Under the pieces are notes generated by a model, which ran no database searches, was not told the origin of the DNA, and was given only the letters and a program-made list of their open reading frames with translations. Shown piece after piece: positions 1 through 10,048 of a stretch of 64,000 nucleotides of DNA. The DNA is from Bosea sp. NBC_00550. Lineage in GTDB: Bacteria; Pseudomonadota; Alphaproteobacteria; Rhizobiales; Beijerinckiaceae. Each line of letters starts with the position of its first letter. The first letter of the stretch is position 1. The DNA is taken from positions 1,426,001-1,490,000 of the forward strand of contig NZ_CP102772.1 of assembly GCF_026020075.1 (NCBI RefSeq), in the 5' to 3' direction. The position numbers and the translations under genes are program-made.

Positions 1-1266
1 CTTGTCGTAGGCCTTGCCGAGCGGCATGCGCCAGACCGTCTCGCCAGTGGCGTGGCCGGCGGCCGTGAGGCGCCCTGCCAGCTCATCGCTGTTGGTGAAG
101 AGGCCGGCATTCTCCTGCGCAAGCGCCACCAGGATCGCGCCCGTCAGCGTCGCGAGGTTGATCATGAAGCGCGGCTTGAAACGCTCCTGCGTGTACCAGA
201 GCACGTCGGCGAGGACGAGCCGGCCCTCGGCGTCGGTATTGATGATCTCGATGGTCTGGCCCGAGAGCGAGGTGACGATGTCGCCCGGGCGCTGGGCGTT
301 ACCATCAGGCATGTTCTCGACGAGGCCGATCACGCCGATCGCGTTGACCTTGGCCTTTCGGGCGGCGAGCGCATGCATGAGGCCGACGACGCAGGCCGCG
401 CCGGCCATGTCGCCCTTCATATCCTCCATGCCGGCACCAGGCTTCAGCGAGATGCCGCCGGTGTCGAAGGTCACGCCCTTGCCGACGAAGGCGACCGGCT
501 TCTCGTCCTTGCCGGCGCCGTTCCAGCGCATGATGGCGACGCGGCTCTCGCGCCGCGAACCCTGCCCGACGCCAAGCAGCGCGCGCATGCCGATCTTCTT
601 CAGATCCTTCTCGTCGAGGATATCGACCTCGACATCGAGCTTCTTTAGCTTGGCAGCCCGGTCCGCGAATTCCTCGGGATAGAGCACGTTCGGCGGCTCG
701 TTCACGAGATCGCGTGCCAGCACGACGCCGCCGGCGATGGCGTCTGCCGCCTTCACCGTCTTTTTGAGCGCAGCCGGATCGGCGGCGCGCAGCGTCACCG
801 CAGTCGGCTCGGCCTCGTCCTTGTCCTTGCTCTTCGTCTTGTAGCGATCGAACGCATACGCCCGCAGCTTCAGGCCAAGCGCCAACTCGGCACCCTGCTG
901 CGCCTCGATCGCGCCGGCAGGCAACGCCAGGACGATCTCCGCCGTGCGGCCCGCACCGAGCCGGCCGGCGATGGCGCCGCCGAGCCTGACGAAATCCAGC
1001 TCGCCCTGGTCGTCCTCGCTGCCGACGCCGACGACGATCAGTCGCTCGTAGGCGGACCCTTCCGGAGCGGGCAAGGTCAGGCCGGCATAGGCCTTCCCCT
1101 TGAAGCGCTCGGCCCGCGCGGCTCGCGTCAGCAGCGCCTGCGCTGCCTCGCCCGCAGCGGTTTCGGCCGCACGCGGCAAGGCGAGCCGATCCGAGACCAG
1201 GATCACGAGATCCTGCCCTTCAACGGCGGCGGGGGCTTTGATCTCGAGCTTCAGGCGTTGCGACAT
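1..1266 (-). CDS. pepA: Leucyl (cytosol) aminopeptidase, M17 family, 3' end cut by window edge
   Basis: Cytoplasmic di-metal aminopeptidase that removes N-terminal residues from peptides. It starts at the reverse-strand ATG at 1264-1266 (protein begins [12 protein letters not shown]) and runs off the left edge. 422 residues are visible, against about 500 for the family, so roughly 75-80 C-terminal residues are missing. The M17 signature [12 protein letters not shown] lies at residues 343-354. By alignment with E. coli PepA from memory, the metal ligands are Lys263, Asp268, Asp286, Asp345 and Glu347, and Arg349 is the catalytic arginine. All are present, so the enzyme looks active. It faces lptF across about 160 nt, which must hold both promoters. 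This pepA-lptFG pairing is common in Hyphomicrobiales. Confidence 0.96.
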   Translation of the reverse strand, partial: MSQRLKLEIKAPAAVEGQDLVILVSDRLALPRAAETAAGEAAQALLTRAARAERFKGKAYAGLTLPAPEGSAYERLIVVGVGSEDDQGELDFVRLGGAIAGRLGAGRTAEIVLALPAGAIEAQQGAELALGLKLRAYAFDRYKTKSKDKDEAEPTAVTLRAADPAALKKTVKAADAIAGGVVLARDLVNEPPNVLYPEEFADRAAKLKKLDVEVDILDEKDLKKIGMRALLGVGQGSRRESRVAIMRWNGAGKDEKPVAFVGKGVTFDTGGISLKPGAGMEDMKGDMAGAACVVGLMHALAARKAKVNAIGVIGLVENMPDGNAQRPGDIVTSLSGQTIEIINTDAEGRLVLADVLWYTQERFKPRFMINLATLTGAILVALAQENAGLFTNSDELAGRLTAAGHATGETVWRMPLGKAYDK

Positions 1267-1425
1267 GATCCGCTCACAATCTTGCGACAAGTGCGTGGGA
1301 AGGACACCGGTAAGGCCGACCCCAAACGATTCCCGTTTGCGCCGGGGACGCGGCTATACCATAGGGAGTGTCCGACGAACCACCTCGGGAAGTCTCTAAA
1401 ACTCCCCGCCTGCCGGAAGCGACGC

Positions 1426-2619
1426 GTGCTGCTCAACCGCCTCGACCGATACATCCTGAAGACTGCGGCGGGGGCGGCGATCGTGCTGCTGCTCGGTCTC
1501 ACCGGTGTCATCTGGGTCACGCAGGCTCTTCGGGAGGTCGATCTGATCACCGGCAAGGGCCAGACGGTGCTGATCTTCCTGACGGTCACGCTGCTGTCCT
1601 TGCCGGCCCTGATCGCCGGCATCGCGCCTGTCGCGCTGTTCATGTCGACGCTCTATACGCTCAACAAGCTCAACGGCGATTCCGAGCTGATCGTGATGAA
1701 CGCCGCCGGCGTGGCGCCGCACCGGATCACCCGGCCGTTCCTCGCCTTGACCGCGATCACCGCGATCGTCGTCGCCTGGATGAGCATTTCCGTGATGCCG
1801 ACGAGTTTTCGCATGCTGCGCGACCTGATCACGCTGATCCGGGCCGACTTCGTCGCCAACGTCGTGAAGGAGGGACAGTTCGTCTCGCTCGATTCCGGCG
1901 TGACCTTCCACTATCGCGAAAAGGCCGGCGACTCGCTGGTCGGCATCTTCATGCAGGACCGTCGCGACCCGGCGCAGCCCTCGATCTATCTTGCCGAGCG
2001 CGGGCGGACGGTGGAGGCGGAAGGACAGAGCTTCCTGATGCTGGAGAAAGGCACCATCCAGCGTGAAACCAAGAACACCACCACGACCTCGATCATCTCG
2101 TTCGAGCGCTATGCGCTGAACCTCTCGGCGCTGACCGGCGATCCGAGCGGCGGCCCCGGCGAAGCCGACGGCGACAAGGTGATCTACAAGCCGCGTGAAC
2201 GCTCGACCTGGCAGCTCCTGAACCAGGATCCGAACGAAAACTATTACAAGATCCAGGAAGGCCGGTTCCGGGCCGAGCTGCATAACCGCCTGTCGGCGCC
2301 GCTCTATCCGTTTGCCTTCATGCTGATTGCTTTCGCGGCGATCGGCGAAGCGCGCACCACGCGCCAAGGACGGGCGCTGGCGATCCAGGCCGCGATCATG
2401 ATCGTCGGCGCGACACGCATCGCCGCCTACGCCGCCTGGACCGCAAGCGTACGCTCGCCCTTCGCAGCGGCCCTGCTCTATATCCTGCCGATTGCCGCCA
2501 TCGTTCTGGCGACGGCTTTCATTCTCTACGGCGAGCGGCTGCGGCCCTTCCTGGCGCGCCTCGCTGCCCCTCTGACCTTGCCACTCGCCGGTCTTGCGGC
2601 TCGTTTCCGGCGCGCGTGA
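1426..2619 (+). CDS. lptF: LPS export ABC transporter permease LptF
   Basis: Inner-membrane permease of the LptB2FG transporter, which extracts lipopolysaccharide and passes it to the periplasmic bridge. An in-frame ATG exists at 1258, but it lies inside the divergent promoter region and would give a non-homologous leader. The GTG at 1426 gives LLNRLDRYILKTAAG, the usual LptF beginning, and a 397-residue protein of normal length. I therefore prefer GTG. Three hydrophobic segments occupy about the first 120 residues, followed by a beta-rich periplasmic domain and three C-terminal membrane segments (from about residue 290), as in YjgP/YjgQ proteins. The stop overlaps the lptG start (TGATG), so the two permeases are probably translationally coupled. 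Confidence 0.93.
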   Translation: MLLNRLDRYILKTAAGAAIVLLLGLTGVIWVTQALREVDLITGKGQTVLIFLTVTLLSLPALIAGIAPVALFMSTLYTLNKLNGDSELIVMNAAGVAPHRITRPFLALTAITAIVVAWMSISVMPTSFRMLRDLITLIRADFVANVVKEGQFVSLDSGVTFHYREKAGDSLVGIFMQDRRDPAQPSIYLAERGRTVEAEGQSFLMLEKGTIQRETKNTTTTSIISFERYALNLSALTGDPSGGPGEADGDKVIYKPRERSTWQLLNQDPNENYYKIQEGRFRAELHNRLSAPLYPFAFMLIAFAAIGEARTTRQGRALAIQAAIMIVGATRIAAYAAWTASVRSPFAAALLYILPIAAIVLATAFILYGERLRPFLARLAAPLTLPLAGLAARFRRA

Positions 2620-3710
2620 TGCTGCTCTTCTCGACCTTCGGCCGCTATCTGACGAAGCGCTTCGCCCGCGCGATCCTCAGCGTCTTCGGCACCTTCTTCT
2701 TCCTGATCGGCACGCTCGATTTCGTCGAGCTGATGCGCCGCGCCGGCGATTCGCCGATCGCCACCACGCCACGGATCGTTCAGCTCGCGCTGTTTCGCGC
2801 CCCGGCGGTCGCCGAGCAGATCTTCCCCTTCGCCGCATTGTTCGGCGGGATGTTCGCGCTGCTCACGTTGAGCCGCAAGCTCGAGCTGGTGGTCGCTCGC
2901 TCGGTCGGCGTCTCGGCCTGGCAGTTCCTGCAGCCCGCCGCCGCCGTCGCAGGCGTGGTCGGCCTGATTTCGATCATGATCTACAACCCCCTCGCCGCGG
3001 ACCTGAAGCGCAAGGCGACGGCCCTCGAGACACGCCTGTTCGTCCGTGCGAGCGGCAAGACCGGGGCGGCCCAGGATATCTGGCTGCGGCAGCGCAGCGT
3101 CGATGGCCAGGCCATCATCCGCGCCGCCGGCGCCCTGCCCGACGAGGACGGCCTTTCGCAGGTGACGTTCTTCATCTTCAACCCGGATGGCTCCTTCAAG
3201 GAGCGGATCGATGCACGGCAGGCCGTGCTGCGCCCCGGAAACTGGGAACTCAGCGACGCGCGCACGACGTCGGCCTCGGAACAGCCACAGAATTTCGCGA
3301 GCTACATGGTTGCGACGACCCTGGAGCCGGAACAGATGCGCCAGAGCTTCACGCCACCCGATGCGGTGGGCTTCTGGTCGATGCCTGCGGTCATCGACCG
3401 CACGCAGCGCGCCGGCCTCGACACAACCCCATACGAACTGCGGTATCAGGCGCTTATGGCGCGTCCGCTGCTGCTGATCGCGATGGTCCTGGTGGCCGCA
3501 TCCGTTTCCTTAAGATTTTTCCGGTTTGGTGGCGTCACCAAGTTGGTGATAGGTGGCGTCGCGGCCGGGTTCGTGCTCTATGTTGCGACACAACTGTCGG
3601 AGGAACTCGGATCGTCGGGAATCGTCAATCCGATCGTCGCGGCGTGGCTACCAGCTGCATTGGGGACAATGCTGGGAGCCCTCGCCCTCCTCCATCAGGA
3701 AGACGGGTGA
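2619..3710 (+). CDS. lptG: LPS export ABC transporter permease LptG
   Basis: Second permease of the LPS exporter, partner of LptF. It has the same architecture: N-terminal membrane segments (a FFFLIGTLDF-containing helix near residue 25 and two more before residue 110), a periplasmic domain, and C-terminal helices from about residue 285. The frame begins GTG-ATG. I use the ATG at 2619, which overlaps the lptF TGA by one base; GTG at 2616 would add one residue. The length of about 363 residues is normal. It lies 37 nt upstream of lptD, so inner-membrane permeases and outer-membrane translocon are probably co-transcribed. Confidence 0.93.
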   Translation: MLLFSTFGRYLTKRFARAILSVFGTFFFLIGTLDFVELMRRAGDSPIATTPRIVQLALFRAPAVAEQIFPFAALFGGMFALLTLSRKLELVVARSVGVSAWQFLQPAAAVAGVVGLISIMIYNPLAADLKRKATALETRLFVRASGKTGAAQDIWLRQRSVDGQAIIRAAGALPDEDGLSQVTFFIFNPDGSFKERIDARQAVLRPGNWELSDARTTSASEQPQNFASYMVATTLEPEQMRQSFTPPDAVGFWSMPAVIDRTQRAGLDTTPYELRYQALMARPLLLIAMVLVAASVSLRFFRFGGVTKLVIGGVAAGFVLYVATQLSEELGSSGIVNPIVAAWLPAALGTMLGALALLHQEDG

Positions 3711-3747
3711 ATCGTACTGTGCCTATGGTTAATTTTGGGTTTAACGG

Positions 3748-6306
3748 ATGGTTTTGGCGGTGAATCGCGTGGCACGCTTTGCTGCGGCGACCGCTCTCGC
3801 CTCCAGCCTTGCCTATCTGCTGGCCGGGCCGGCCTATGCCCAGAATCGGGCTGCCGGCTCGCAGCCCGCGCCTGCGGCCGCCGCCAAGCCGCAGGCCCGG
3901 ATGGTCGTCGACGCGCGCGAGCTCGTATACGACAACGACAAAAAGACGGTCGCAGCCGTCGGCGATGTGCAGATCCTGTATCAGGGCCGCACGATCGAGG
4001 CCGACCGCGTTGTCTATGACCAGGCCAGCAAGCGCGTCATCGCCGTCGGCAACGCCCGCATCACCGAAACCAACGGCACGGTCATCACCGGCGACAAGTT
4101 CAACCTGACCGACGATTTCCGCGACGGCTTCATCGATTCCCTGCGAGTCGTGAACCCCGATCGGACCCGTTTCTCGGCGCCGCGCGCCGAGCGCACCGAC
4201 GGCGAGACCTTCGTCTTCGAGAAGGGCATTTACACCGCCTGCGAGCCCTGCAAGGACAACCCGGAGCGTCCGCCGCTCTGGCAGGTTCGCGCCGCCCGGA
4301 TCATCCACAAGAAGTCCGAGCAGACGATCTACTACGAAGACGCACGGCTGGAATTCGCCGGCATCCCGATGGCCTATCTGCCCTATATGTCGGGCCCGGA
4401 TTCGACGGTGAAGCGGAAGTCCGGCTTCCTGTCGCCCAAGTTCATCAACACCTCGGCGCTCGGATTCGGCGTCGGACTGCCCTATTTCCTCAATCTCGCG
4501 CCGAACTACGATCTGACGCTGACGCCGACTTTCCTGACCCGTCAGGGCGTGCTCGGCCAGGCGGAATGGCGCCATCGCCTGGTGAGTGGCTCCTATGCGA
4601 TCCGCGCCTCCGGGATCTTCCAGCAAGACAAGGATGCGTTCCTGGCTAGCCCGCTGGGCCCGCGCGACAAGGAGTTCCGCGGCTCGGTCGAGACGAACGG
4701 CAAGTTCTTCATCAATCAGAGCTGGACGTTCGGCTGGAACGCCTCGATGTCGACGGATCGCTGGTTCTACAAGAACTATCGCATCCGCAACGAGAGCTTG
4801 AGCAGCACCACCTATCTACAGGAATCGATCTCGACGGCCTATCTGAACGGCCAGAGCGCGACCGCGTGGTTTGACCTGCGCGGCTATTATTTCCAGCCCC
4901 TCAACTATCAGGACTGGCAGAAGCAGCAGCCCGTCGTGCTGCCGGTGCTGGACTACGACAAGCGCATCCACAAGCCGTCCTTTCTCGGCGGCGAGCTCGA
5001 CTTCAGCGTCAACGTCACGAGCCTGACTCGAAACACGGCAGCCTTCTCGGAATTGCCGCAGCAGAAGACCTATCTGATCACGACGCCGAGCTATTCGCTC
5101 TATGACGGCTGCGCCGTCTATCAGAAAAACACCTGCCTGGTCCGCGGCCTCGCCGGCAATGTTTCGCGCGCGACGGCACAGGTGGCCTGGCGGCGCAATT
5201 TCATCGACCCACTCGGGCAAATATGGACGCCCTACGCCTCGCTGCGGGCCGACATCTTCTCGATCAATCCCGATACCAGCGGCGTCATCAATTCGCGCGT
5301 CGCGACGATCGCGGATACCTCCGACGAGGTTTTCGGGCGCGCCATGCCGGCCATCGGCCTGATGTATCGCTACCCCTTCGTCGCCAAGACGGGCTGGGGC
5401 ACGCATATCATCGAGCCCGTCGCCCAGATCGTGGCGCGGCCGAACGAAACCAACAGCCTGCGCATCGCCAACGAAGATGCCCAGAGCCTCGTCTTCGACG
5501 CGACGAACCTGTTCGAGTGGAGCAGCAAGTTCTCCGGTTACGATCGTGTCGAGGGCGGCAGCCGCGCCAATGTCGGCGCGCTCTATACTGGGCGGTTCGG
5601 CAAGGACGCATTCGCCAATTTCCTGGTGGGCCAGTCCTTCCAGCTCGGCGGCCGCAATTCCTTCCCGATCAGCGACCTCCTCAATACCGGTCTCAATTCC
5701 GGCCTCGATACGGACAGCTCGGACATCGTCACCCGCGCTCAGATTTCCCCGTTCCAGGGCTTCTTCCTGACCGGCGCCGCCCGTCTGAATGCGACAACAT
5801 TCGAGGCGCAGCGGATCGATGCCGCAGCGACCTATTCGAACAGCATCATCTCGGCCTCGGTCGGCTATGGCCGCTACGAGCCGCAGCCGGATCTCGGCAT
5901 CTCCCGCCGGCGCGAGGGCCTATCTCTCAATGGTTCGCTCCGCGTCGCCGAAAACTGGCGCCTGCGGGCCGGCGTGCTGTTCGATCTGGACAAATATAAA
6001 TACGACCGCGAGCGCTATCGCGATGCCTATGCCTCCTATCTGGCGGCACCGGCCGTGGCGGCGATGCCGGTCTATCCCAACACCGGTCCGCTCCAGACCG
6101 CCTCGACCTCGCTCGGGATCAACTACACCGACGAGTGCACCATCTTCGACATCAGCTATTCGCAGAGCTATGCCGACCGGCAGGCGGGGGCGACCAAGGA
6201 CACCCGCACCGTCATGTTCCGTCTCGAGCTGCGCACGCTGGGCGAACTGAGCTACCAGCAGAACCTCGGCGGCACCTCCACCACGGGCGACGGCGTCGGC
6301 CAGTAA
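3748..6306 (+). CDS. lptD: LPS-assembly outer-membrane protein LptD (OstA/Imp)
   Basis: Outer-membrane beta-barrel that inserts lipopolysaccharide into the outer leaflet together with the lipoprotein LptE. 852 residues. A signal peptide covers residues 1 to about 31 (hydrophobic stretch ending AGPAYAQ). It is followed by an OstA/LptA-like jellyroll (about residues 50-125, with repeated GDVQI/GNARI-type strands) and a long barrel with many aromatic-ended strands. A CEPC pair near residue 165 and further cysteines in the barrel (in [11 protein letters not shown] and DEC) could form disulfides. E. coli LptD needs inter-domain disulfides, but which pairs form here cannot be told. In many relatives the chaperone gene surA follows directly; here pdxA starts about 55 nt downstream. 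Confidence 0.93.
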   Translation: MVLAVNRVARFAAATALASSLAYLLAGPAYAQNRAAGSQPAPAAAAKPQARMVVDARELVYDNDKKTVAAVGDVQILYQGRTIEADRVVYDQASKRVIAVGNARITETNGTVITGDKFNLTDDFRDGFIDSLRVVNPDRTRFSAPRAERTDGETFVFEKGIYTACEPCKDNPERPPLWQVRAARIIHKKSEQTIYYEDARLEFAGIPMAYLPYMSGPDSTVKRKSGFLSPKFINTSALGFGVGLPYFLNLAPNYDLTLTPTFLTRQGVLGQAEWRHRLVSGSYAIRASGIFQQDKDAFLASPLGPRDKEFRGSVETNGKFFINQSWTFGWNASMSTDRWFYKNYRIRNESLSSTTYLQESISTAYLNGQSATAWFDLRGYYFQPLNYQDWQKQQPVVLPVLDYDKRIHKPSFLGGELDFSVNVTSLTRNTAAFSELPQQKTYLITTPSYSLYDGCAVYQKNTCLVRGLAGNVSRATAQVAWRRNFIDPLGQIWTPYASLRADIFSINPDTSGVINSRVATIADTSDEVFGRAMPAIGLMYRYPFVAKTGWGTHIIEPVAQIVARPNETNSLRIANEDAQSLVFDATNLFEWSSKFSGYDRVEGGSRANVGALYTGRFGKDAFANFLVGQSFQLGGRNSFPISDLLNTGLNSGLDTDSSDIVTRAQISPFQGFFLTGAARLNATTFEAQRIDAAATYSNSIISASVGYGRYEPQPDLGISRRREGLSLNGSLRVAENWRLRAGVLFDLDKYKYDRERYRDAYASYLAAPAVAAMPVYPNTGPLQTASTSLGINYTDECTIFDISYSQSYADRQAGATKDTRTVMFRLELRTLGELSYQQNLGGTSTTGDGVGQ

Positions 6307-6361
6307 TACTCCGGGCCCCCACGGCGGCCCGAGTTCCCCTTCCGACGCGCGGAGTTTGCCC

Positions 6362-7381
6362 TTGCCGTCCTTGCCCCTCGCGCTGACACAGGGCGATCCG
6401 GCCGGCATCGGACCGGAACTCGCCTTGCGGGCCTGGCTCGAACGCCGGGAGCGCAACCTGCCGCCCTTCGCCTGCATCGCCAGCCCCGGCCATCTTGCCC
6501 AGACCGCCGATGGCCTGGGATGGCAGGTCCCGCTGCGGATCTGCGACTGGCATGAAGTCAACGAGACGTTTGCGGATGCGCTTCCGGTCATCGCCCTCGA
6601 CAGCGGTATTGCCGTCACGCCCGGCACGCCTGATCCGGCCACCGCACCGGCCACGATCGCTTCGATCGACCACGCCGTCGCTGCGGTCAGGACGGGAAAG
6701 GCCGGCGCCGTCGTGACCAATCCGATCGCCAAATCGGTGCTCTACCAGGCCGGCTTCCGGCATCCCGGCCATACGGAATATCTCGCTCATCTCGCGGCGG
6801 ATGGCGGTGTCGAGCCGCGGCCGGTGATGATGCTCTGGTGCGATGAACTCGCGGTCGTGCCGGTCACGATCCACGAGGCGCTGCGCCGCGTGCCGGAATT
6901 GCTGACGACCCAGCTCATCGTCGAGACGGCGCGGATCGTCGCGGCCGAGCTGACAGCCCGCTTCGGCATCGCCACGCCGCGTCTCGCCTTCAGTGGCCTC
7001 AATCCCCATGCCGGCGAGAACGGCGCGATGGGCGACGAGGACATGAAGATCATCGCTCCGGCCATCGCCGAGCTGCGGGCAGAGGGAATCGATGCGCGCG
7101 GCCCGTATCCGGCCGATACGATGTTCCACGCCCGCGCACGGGCCGGTTACGATGCGGCGCTGGCAATGTATCACGATCAGGCGCTGATCCCGATCAAGAC
7201 GATCGCCTTCGACGAAGGCGTGAATGTCACGCTCGGCCTGCCCTTCATCCGAACGTCGCCGGACCATGGCACGGCCTTCGACATCGCCGGAAAGGGCATC
7301 GCACGTCCCGACAGCCTCTGTGCGGCCCTTAAGCTCGCAGCGCGCATGGCAGAGACCCAAACACCGGCGGAAGCGGCATGA
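6362..7381 (+). CDS. pdxA: 4-hydroxythreonine-4-phosphate dehydrogenase PdxA
   Basis: Vitamin B6 synthesis: NAD-dependent oxidation of 4-phosphohydroxy-threonine in the DXP-dependent pyridoxal phosphate pathway. No ATG precedes the conserved [15 protein letters not shown] beginning. TTG codons occur at 6356, 6362 and 6371. The GGAG at 6351-6354 is 7 nt from TTG 6362 but only 1 nt from TTG 6356, so 6362 is preferred (339 residues). The three metal-binding histidines of the family are present in the [15 protein letters not shown] and MYHDQALIP motifs (about His171, His216, His271). The stop overlaps the rsmA start in an ATGA. Its place after lptD and before rsmA is standard for alphaproteobacteria apart from the missing surA. 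Confidence 0.95.
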   Translation: MPSLPLALTQGDPAGIGPELALRAWLERRERNLPPFACIASPGHLAQTADGLGWQVPLRICDWHEVNETFADALPVIALDSGIAVTPGTPDPATAPATIASIDHAVAAVRTGKAGAVVTNPIAKSVLYQAGFRHPGHTEYLAHLAADGGVEPRPVMMLWCDELAVVPVTIHEALRRVPELLTTQLIVETARIVAAELTARFGIATPRLAFSGLNPHAGENGAMGDEDMKIIAPAIAELRAEGIDARGPYPADTMFHARARAGYDAALAMYHDQALIPIKTIAFDEGVNVTLGLPFIRTSPDHGTAFDIAGKGIARPDSLCAALKLAARMAETQTPAEAA

Positions 7382-8223
7382 GCCAGATTGACGACCTGCC
7401 GCCACTGCGCGAGGTGGTGGAGCGCCACGGCCTGATGGCGCAGAAGGCGCTCGGGCAGAACTTTCTCTTCGATCTCAACCTGACGAGCCGGATCGCCCGG
7501 GCGGCCGGGCCGCTCGAAGGCGAGACCATCGTGGAGATCGGACCCGGCCCCGGCGGGCTGACTCGGGCGCTGCTCGCGAACGGGGCTGGACGGGTGATCG
7601 CGATCGAGCGCGACCGGCGCTGCATGCCGGCGCTAGCCGAGATCGCCGCCTATTATCCGGGGCGGCTCGACATCATCGACGGCGATGCTCTCGCGGTCGA
7701 CCTGTCGCCGCACCTCCGAGGTCAGAAAGCGAAGATCGTCGCCAACCTGCCCTACAACATCGGCACGCCGCTGCTGGTCGGTTGGCTCAGCCTCGAGCCC
7801 TGGCCGTCCTGGTGGCGTTCGCTCACGCTGATGTTCCAGCGCGAGGTCGCGGAGCGGATCGTGGCTTCGCCAGAGGAGCGCGCGGATTACGGCCGCCTTG
7901 CCGTGCTGTCGAACTGGCGCTGCGAAACGAAGATCCTGTTCGACGTGCCGCGCAGCGCCTTCGTACCGCAGCCCAAGATCACCTCGTCGATCGTCCAGCT
8001 CATCCCGCGCGAGCACCCTGAGCCCTGCGACCGGCGCCTGCTCGAACGCGTCACGCTCGCGGCCTTCGGCCAACGGCGCAAGATGCTGCGGCAGAGCCTG
8101 AAGGCGGTCCTGTCGGATCCGGCCCCGATCATCGCCGCCGCCGGCCTCGACGAGACGGCGCGGGCCGAGGAGATTCCGGTCTCCGGCTTCGTGCGGCTGG
8201 CGAACGCCTTGGCTGCGATCTAG
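7378..8223 (+). CDS. rsmA: 16S rRNA dimethyladenosine transferase RsmA (KsgA)
   Basis: SAM-dependent enzyme that dimethylates the two adjacent adenosines near the 3' end of 16S rRNA during small-subunit maturation. 281 residues, normal for the family. The amino terminus contains the [10 protein letters not shown] signature, the SAM-binding [11 protein letters not shown] is at about residues 51-61, and the catalytic [11 protein letters not shown] motif is near residue 123. The start ATG overlaps the pdxA TGA by 4 nt, indicating translational coupling. It is the last gene of the plus-strand run; a GTCATCCCGG-type repeat follows. Confidence 0.97.
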   Translation: MSQIDDLPPLREVVERHGLMAQKALGQNFLFDLNLTSRIARAAGPLEGETIVEIGPGPGGLTRALLANGAGRVIAIERDRRCMPALAEIAAYYPGRLDIIDGDALAVDLSPHLRGQKAKIVANLPYNIGTPLLVGWLSLEPWPSWWRSLTLMFQREVAERIVASPEERADYGRLAVLSNWRCETKILFDVPRSAFVPQPKITSSIVQLIPREHPEPCDRRLLERVTLAAFGQRRKMLRQSLKAVLSDPAPIIAAAGLDETARAEEIPVSGFVRLANALAAI

Positions 8224-8251
8224 AGCCTGCTGCGTTTTGGTGGAAAGACTT

Positions 8252-8347
8252 GTCATCCCGGACGGCGCGAAGCGCAGATCCAGGATCCATGCCCGACGAT
8301 CCGCCGGATAGGCTCCGGGATGGATCCCGGGTCAAGCCCGGGATGAC
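8252..8347. repeat. REP-like intergenic palindrome, family A, copy 1
   Basis: An element of about 96 bp bounded by the inverted ends GTCATCCCGG and CCGGGATGAC, with an inner GGATCCATGCC and a hairpin made of TCCCGGG and CCCGGGA around a TCAAG loop. Similar elements lie at 30186-30280 and 35330-35434. It sits between the convergent genes rsmA and gmk, where it could fold as a bidirectional transcript end, but no U-tract follows. Confidence 0.8.
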
Positions 8348-8398
8348 GGCGTGGTTCCGTGCAAAATCAGCACGCTCCAGCGCTGGCCAGGGCGCCGT

Positions 8399-9049
8399 TC
8401 AGAGCTGCTCGGTCAGCAGTCCCTCGACGAAGGCTGCCAATCCCGTGGCACGGCTGCGCTTGAGGCGCTCGGAAGCCAGGATCGAACGAACCGCCTCATA
8501 GGCCTTTTCGAGGTCGTCATTGACGATGACGTAGTCGTAGACCGTCCAGCGCGCGATCTCCTCGCGCGCATTGGCGAGGCGCTTGGCGATGACCTCTGGC
8601 GCATCCTCCGCCCGCCTGACGAGGCGGGAGCGCAGCTCGGCCATCGAGGGCGGCAGGATGAAGATCGACACGACGTCCTCTCGCGCCTTCTCGAGGATCT
8701 GCTGCGTACCCTGCCAGTCGATGTCGAAGAGCACGTCGCGGCCGGCTTTCAGCGAGTTCTCGACCGGCTTGCGCGGGGTTCCGTAGCCATTGCCGTGCAC
8801 CTCGGCCCATTCCAGCAGCTCGTCGCGCTGGCGCATCTCGTCGAAGGTCTCGCGATCGATGAAGTGGTAGTGCACGCCGTCGATCTCGGAAGGACGCTTC
8901 GGGCGCGTCGTCACCGAGATAGACAGGTCGAGATTCGTCTCGTTCGGGGATTTCGAGAGCGTGCGGGTCAGCGTCGACTTCCCCGCGCCTGACGGCGACG
9001 ACATGATCATGATCAGGCCGCGCCGGGCCGGACGGACGGTTTCAGCCAT
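8399..9049 (-). CDS. gmk: Guanylate kinase
   Basis: Phosphorylates GMP to GDP with ATP in the cytoplasm. 216 residues; starts at ATG 9047-9049. The P-loop [15 protein letters not shown] lies around residues 16-30, and the GMP-binding [18 protein letters not shown] segment follows near residues 47-64, in the usual order. It is separated from yicC by only 6 nt, and yicC-gmk linkage is widespread in Proteobacteria. It ends the minus-strand block that includes mltG and the fab genes. Confidence 0.97.
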   Translation of the reverse strand: MAETVRPARRGLIMIMSSPSGAGKSTLTRTLSKSPNETNLDLSISVTTRPKRPSEIDGVHYHFIDRETFDEMRQRDELLEWAEVHGNGYGTPRKPVENSLKAGRDVLFDIDWQGTQQILEKAREDVVSIFILPPSMAELRSRLVRRAEDAPEVIAKRLANAREEIARWTVYDYVIVNDDLEKAYEAVRSILASERLKRSRATGLAAFVEGLLTEQL

Positions 9050-9055
9050 CGAGGC

Positions 9056-9937
9056 TCACTCCACGTTCTGAACTTGCTCGCGCATCTGGTCCACGACCGT
9101 GCGCAATTCGAGGCCTATGCGCGACAGGCCGGGATCATTGGCCTTGGCGCAGAGCGTCGAGGCCTCGCGGCCGAATTCCTGGGCCAGGAAATCGAGCTTG
9201 CGGCCGATCGGGCCGCCCTTGGCCAACAGCTCACGCAGCGCCGCGACATGTGCGTGCAGCCGGTCGATCTCCTCGCGGATATCGGCGCGGACCGCGATCA
9301 GCGCTGCCTCCTGATGCAGGCGCTGGGGATCGAAGCCATTGTTGGCCCCCATCAACGCCTCGACCTGCGTGGCGATGCGCGCCCGGATCGCGTCGCCGCT
9401 GCGGGCCGGATGCCGCTCGGCCTCGCCTGCCAGCCGGGCGATGGTTTCGAGATGGCCAAGGACGATCGCTTCGAGCGCGCGGCCCTCGGAAGCTCGCGCT
9501 TCCTTCAGGGCAAGGGATACCGCCTCCAACCCTGCCAGCGCCGGGGCTTCGACGGAGCCCAGAGCGTCCTGCGCCTCATCAGCGAATTCGACGACTCCGC
9601 GAATGCCGAGCAGGCCGTCATAGGAGGGCGGATTGATACCGGCGGCCGGCGGCAACCGCTCGATCGCCTGTAGAAGGGCGGCGAGAACAGCTTCGTTGAC
9701 ACGCGGGCGCGCCGGCCCCGCATCGCTCGTCACAGCCAGATTGACGTGGAGGGTGCCGCGGGAGAAGGCGCCGGCCAGCCGCTTGCGCGCCGCCTCGGCC
9801 AGGATTTCGAAGCCGGGCGGGACCCGAACGCGCAGATCGAGCCCACGCCCGTTGACGCTGCGGATTTCCCAGGCCCAGCCATGGATGCCGGCGGTGCCGG
9901 CGGCGCGGGCAAAACCCGTCATGCTTTCGATGGCCAT
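9056..9937 (-). CDS. yicC: YicC-type endoribonuclease
   Basis: 293 residues starting MAIESMTGFARA, the diagnostic YicC N-terminus. The C-terminal DUF1732 region contains KLDFLAQEFGREASTLCAKAND, of which the FLAQEFGRE core is highly conserved. YicC proteins are metal-dependent endoribonucleases implicated in small-RNA turnover in E. coli; that function is family knowledge, not seen here. It precedes gmk by 6 nt on the same strand. About 110 nt of unassigned sequence separate it from mltG upstream. Confidence 0.94.
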   Translation of the reverse strand: MAIESMTGFARAAGTAGIHGWAWEIRSVNGRGLDLRVRVPPGFEILAEAARKRLAGAFSRGTLHVNLAVTSDAGPARPRVNEAVLAALLQAIERLPPAAGINPPSYDGLLGIRGVVEFADEAQDALGSVEAPALAGLEAVSLALKEARASEGRALEAIVLGHLETIARLAGEAERHPARSGDAIRARIATQVEALMGANNGFDPQRLHQEAALIAVRADIREEIDRLHAHVAALRELLAKGGPIGRKLDFLAQEFGREASTLCAKANDPGLSRIGLELRTVVDQMREQVQNVE

Positions 9938-10048
9938 GGCCTGTCGCCGCTCCCTTGTGATGCGGCGGGACCGTAGTGGCGCGTTCCAAAGGGGGCAAGC
10001 GCCGCCATGGCGGAAAATGGGTATGGCGCCTGCGATCAGGGCCGCGGC

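Noticed and set aside
1258..1425. Extended ATG start for lptF
   Set aside because: It lies in the pepA-lptF promoter gap and gives a non-homologous leader; GTG 1426 fits the family.
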